Below, in pieces: positions 4,892 to 5,299 of a stretch of 5,299 bases of DNA. Position 1 is the first letter of the stretch; every line of letters starts with the position of its first letter. A program made the position numbers and the translations under genes. Source of the stretch: Candidatus Mediterraneibacter colneyensis (GTDB taxonomy: Bacteria > Bacillota > Clostridia > Lachnospirales > Lachnospiraceae); contig DXEY01000141.1 of NCBI GenBank assembly GCA_019114745.1, forward strand, positions 1 through 5,299, written 5' to 3'. Below the pieces are notes generated by a model, which was given only the letters and a program-made list of their open reading frames with translations, did no database searches and was not told the DNA's origin.

Positions 4892-5299
4892 ATGGATCAG
4901 CAGAAGACAGGGGCATTTATCGCCCGCAGGAGGAAAGAACTTAATCTTACGCAGAAAGAACTGGCAGATCAGCTCGGTATTACAGACCGCGCGGTCTCAA
5001 AATGGGAAAACGGACGAAGTATGCCGGATCTGTCTCTGCTCCAGCCGCTCAGCCGGATCCTTGGCGTAGGGATCAATGATCTTCTGAGCGGTGAGATTAT
5101 CGCAGAAAATGAATACAGAAAAACTAGTGAGACAAACATTATAAGTCTGGTAGATTTAAACCTGCTGAAAAGTTTCAGATACGGATATGCCTGGTTTTAT
5201 GCGCTCGCTGTTCTGCAATTGATCTACTGTCTCATAAAAGGTATAGAGTATGCCGGTATCCTTACCCTTATTTGTGCATATTCAACGGCAGTTTTTTAT
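4892..5299 (+). CDS. XRE-family helix-turn-helix regulator with membrane segment(s), partial
   Basis: The reading frame is open to the window edge, giving 136 residues without a stop; the C-terminus is missing. Residues 7-66 are a Cro/C1-type helix-turn-helix: FIARRRKELNLTQKELADQL (9-28), then GITDRAVSKWENGRSMPDLS (29-48), then LLQPLSRILGVGINDLLSGE (49-68). The SKWENGR recognition helix is typical of the family. After a polar linker at about 69-97, a hydrophobic stretch at 98-115 and a second beginning at about 119 look like membrane helices, so this is probably a membrane-anchored transcription factor that senses envelope or outside conditions. The opening MDQQKTGAFI supports the start at 4892. 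It is divergent from the deacylase gene across a 174-nt region. Regulated genes and signal are not identifiable here; autoregulation through the AGTAT repeats is possible. Confidence 0.88.
   Translation, partial: MDQQKTGAFIARRRKELNLTQKELADQLGITDRAVSKWENGRSMPDLSLLQPLSRILGVGINDLLSGEIIAENEYRKTSETNIISLVDLNLLKSFRYGYAWFYALAVLQLIYCLIKGIEYAGILTLICAYSTAVFY

Overview
The window looks like a piece of a Lachnospiraceae-type Clostridia chromosome. This is inferred from strong AGGAGG-type ribosome sites, an overall composition near 50% G+C by eye, a two-gene SUF-like Fe-S assembly pair of the kind common in anaerobic Firmicutes, and a helix-turn-helix protein with a 'DQQKTGAFIA' opening that I associate with this group. 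No rRNA, tRNA, insertion sequence, CRISPR array or phage gene was seen. Coding density is high and all complete genes look intact.

Layout. Positions 53-2648 (+) hold a tandem set: a LysR-family regulator, a SufC-type ABC ATPase and a SufB/SufD-family scaffold. The gap between regulator and ATPase is 33 nt. ATPase and scaffold overlap by 11 nt, with the scaffold's ribosome site inside the last ATPase codons. A UUCG-capped hairpin with a T-rich tail (2672-2710) ends this unit, and it reaches into the 3' end of the convergent gene. Positions 2680-4717 (-) hold glycerol kinase (glpK) downstream of a YbaK/EbsC-family aminoacyl-tRNA deacylase. These two are 55 nt apart, with a 9-bp perfect inverted repeat in the gap. 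Positions 4718-4891 are a divergent promoter region. From 4892 (+) an XRE-type regulator with at least one membrane segment runs off the right edge.

How the genes work together. The ATPase and scaffold should form a minimal Fe-S cluster assembly complex: the scaffold, with one chain keeping both SufB-like and SufD-like key residues, builds clusters, and the ATPase drives its conformational change. This matches the two-component SUF-like minimal system (SMS) described for anaerobes. No cysteine desulfurase, SufU or separate SufD is present. The co-directional LysR gene is a candidate regulator of the pair. Glycerol kinase makes glycerol-3-phosphate, but no glycerol facilitator or dehydrogenase is nearby. 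YbaK-family proteins clear mischarged tRNA and have no obvious link to glycerol. The XRE protein is probably an independent, membrane-anchored regulator.

The points most worth a second look are the LysR-to-Fe-S-assembly linkage, the Ser at the position where Gram-positive glycerol kinases carry the HPr-phosphorylated His, the terminator embedded in the convergent glpK coding end, and the repeats in the two minus-strand and divergent control regions. I did not find a clearly undescribed system.
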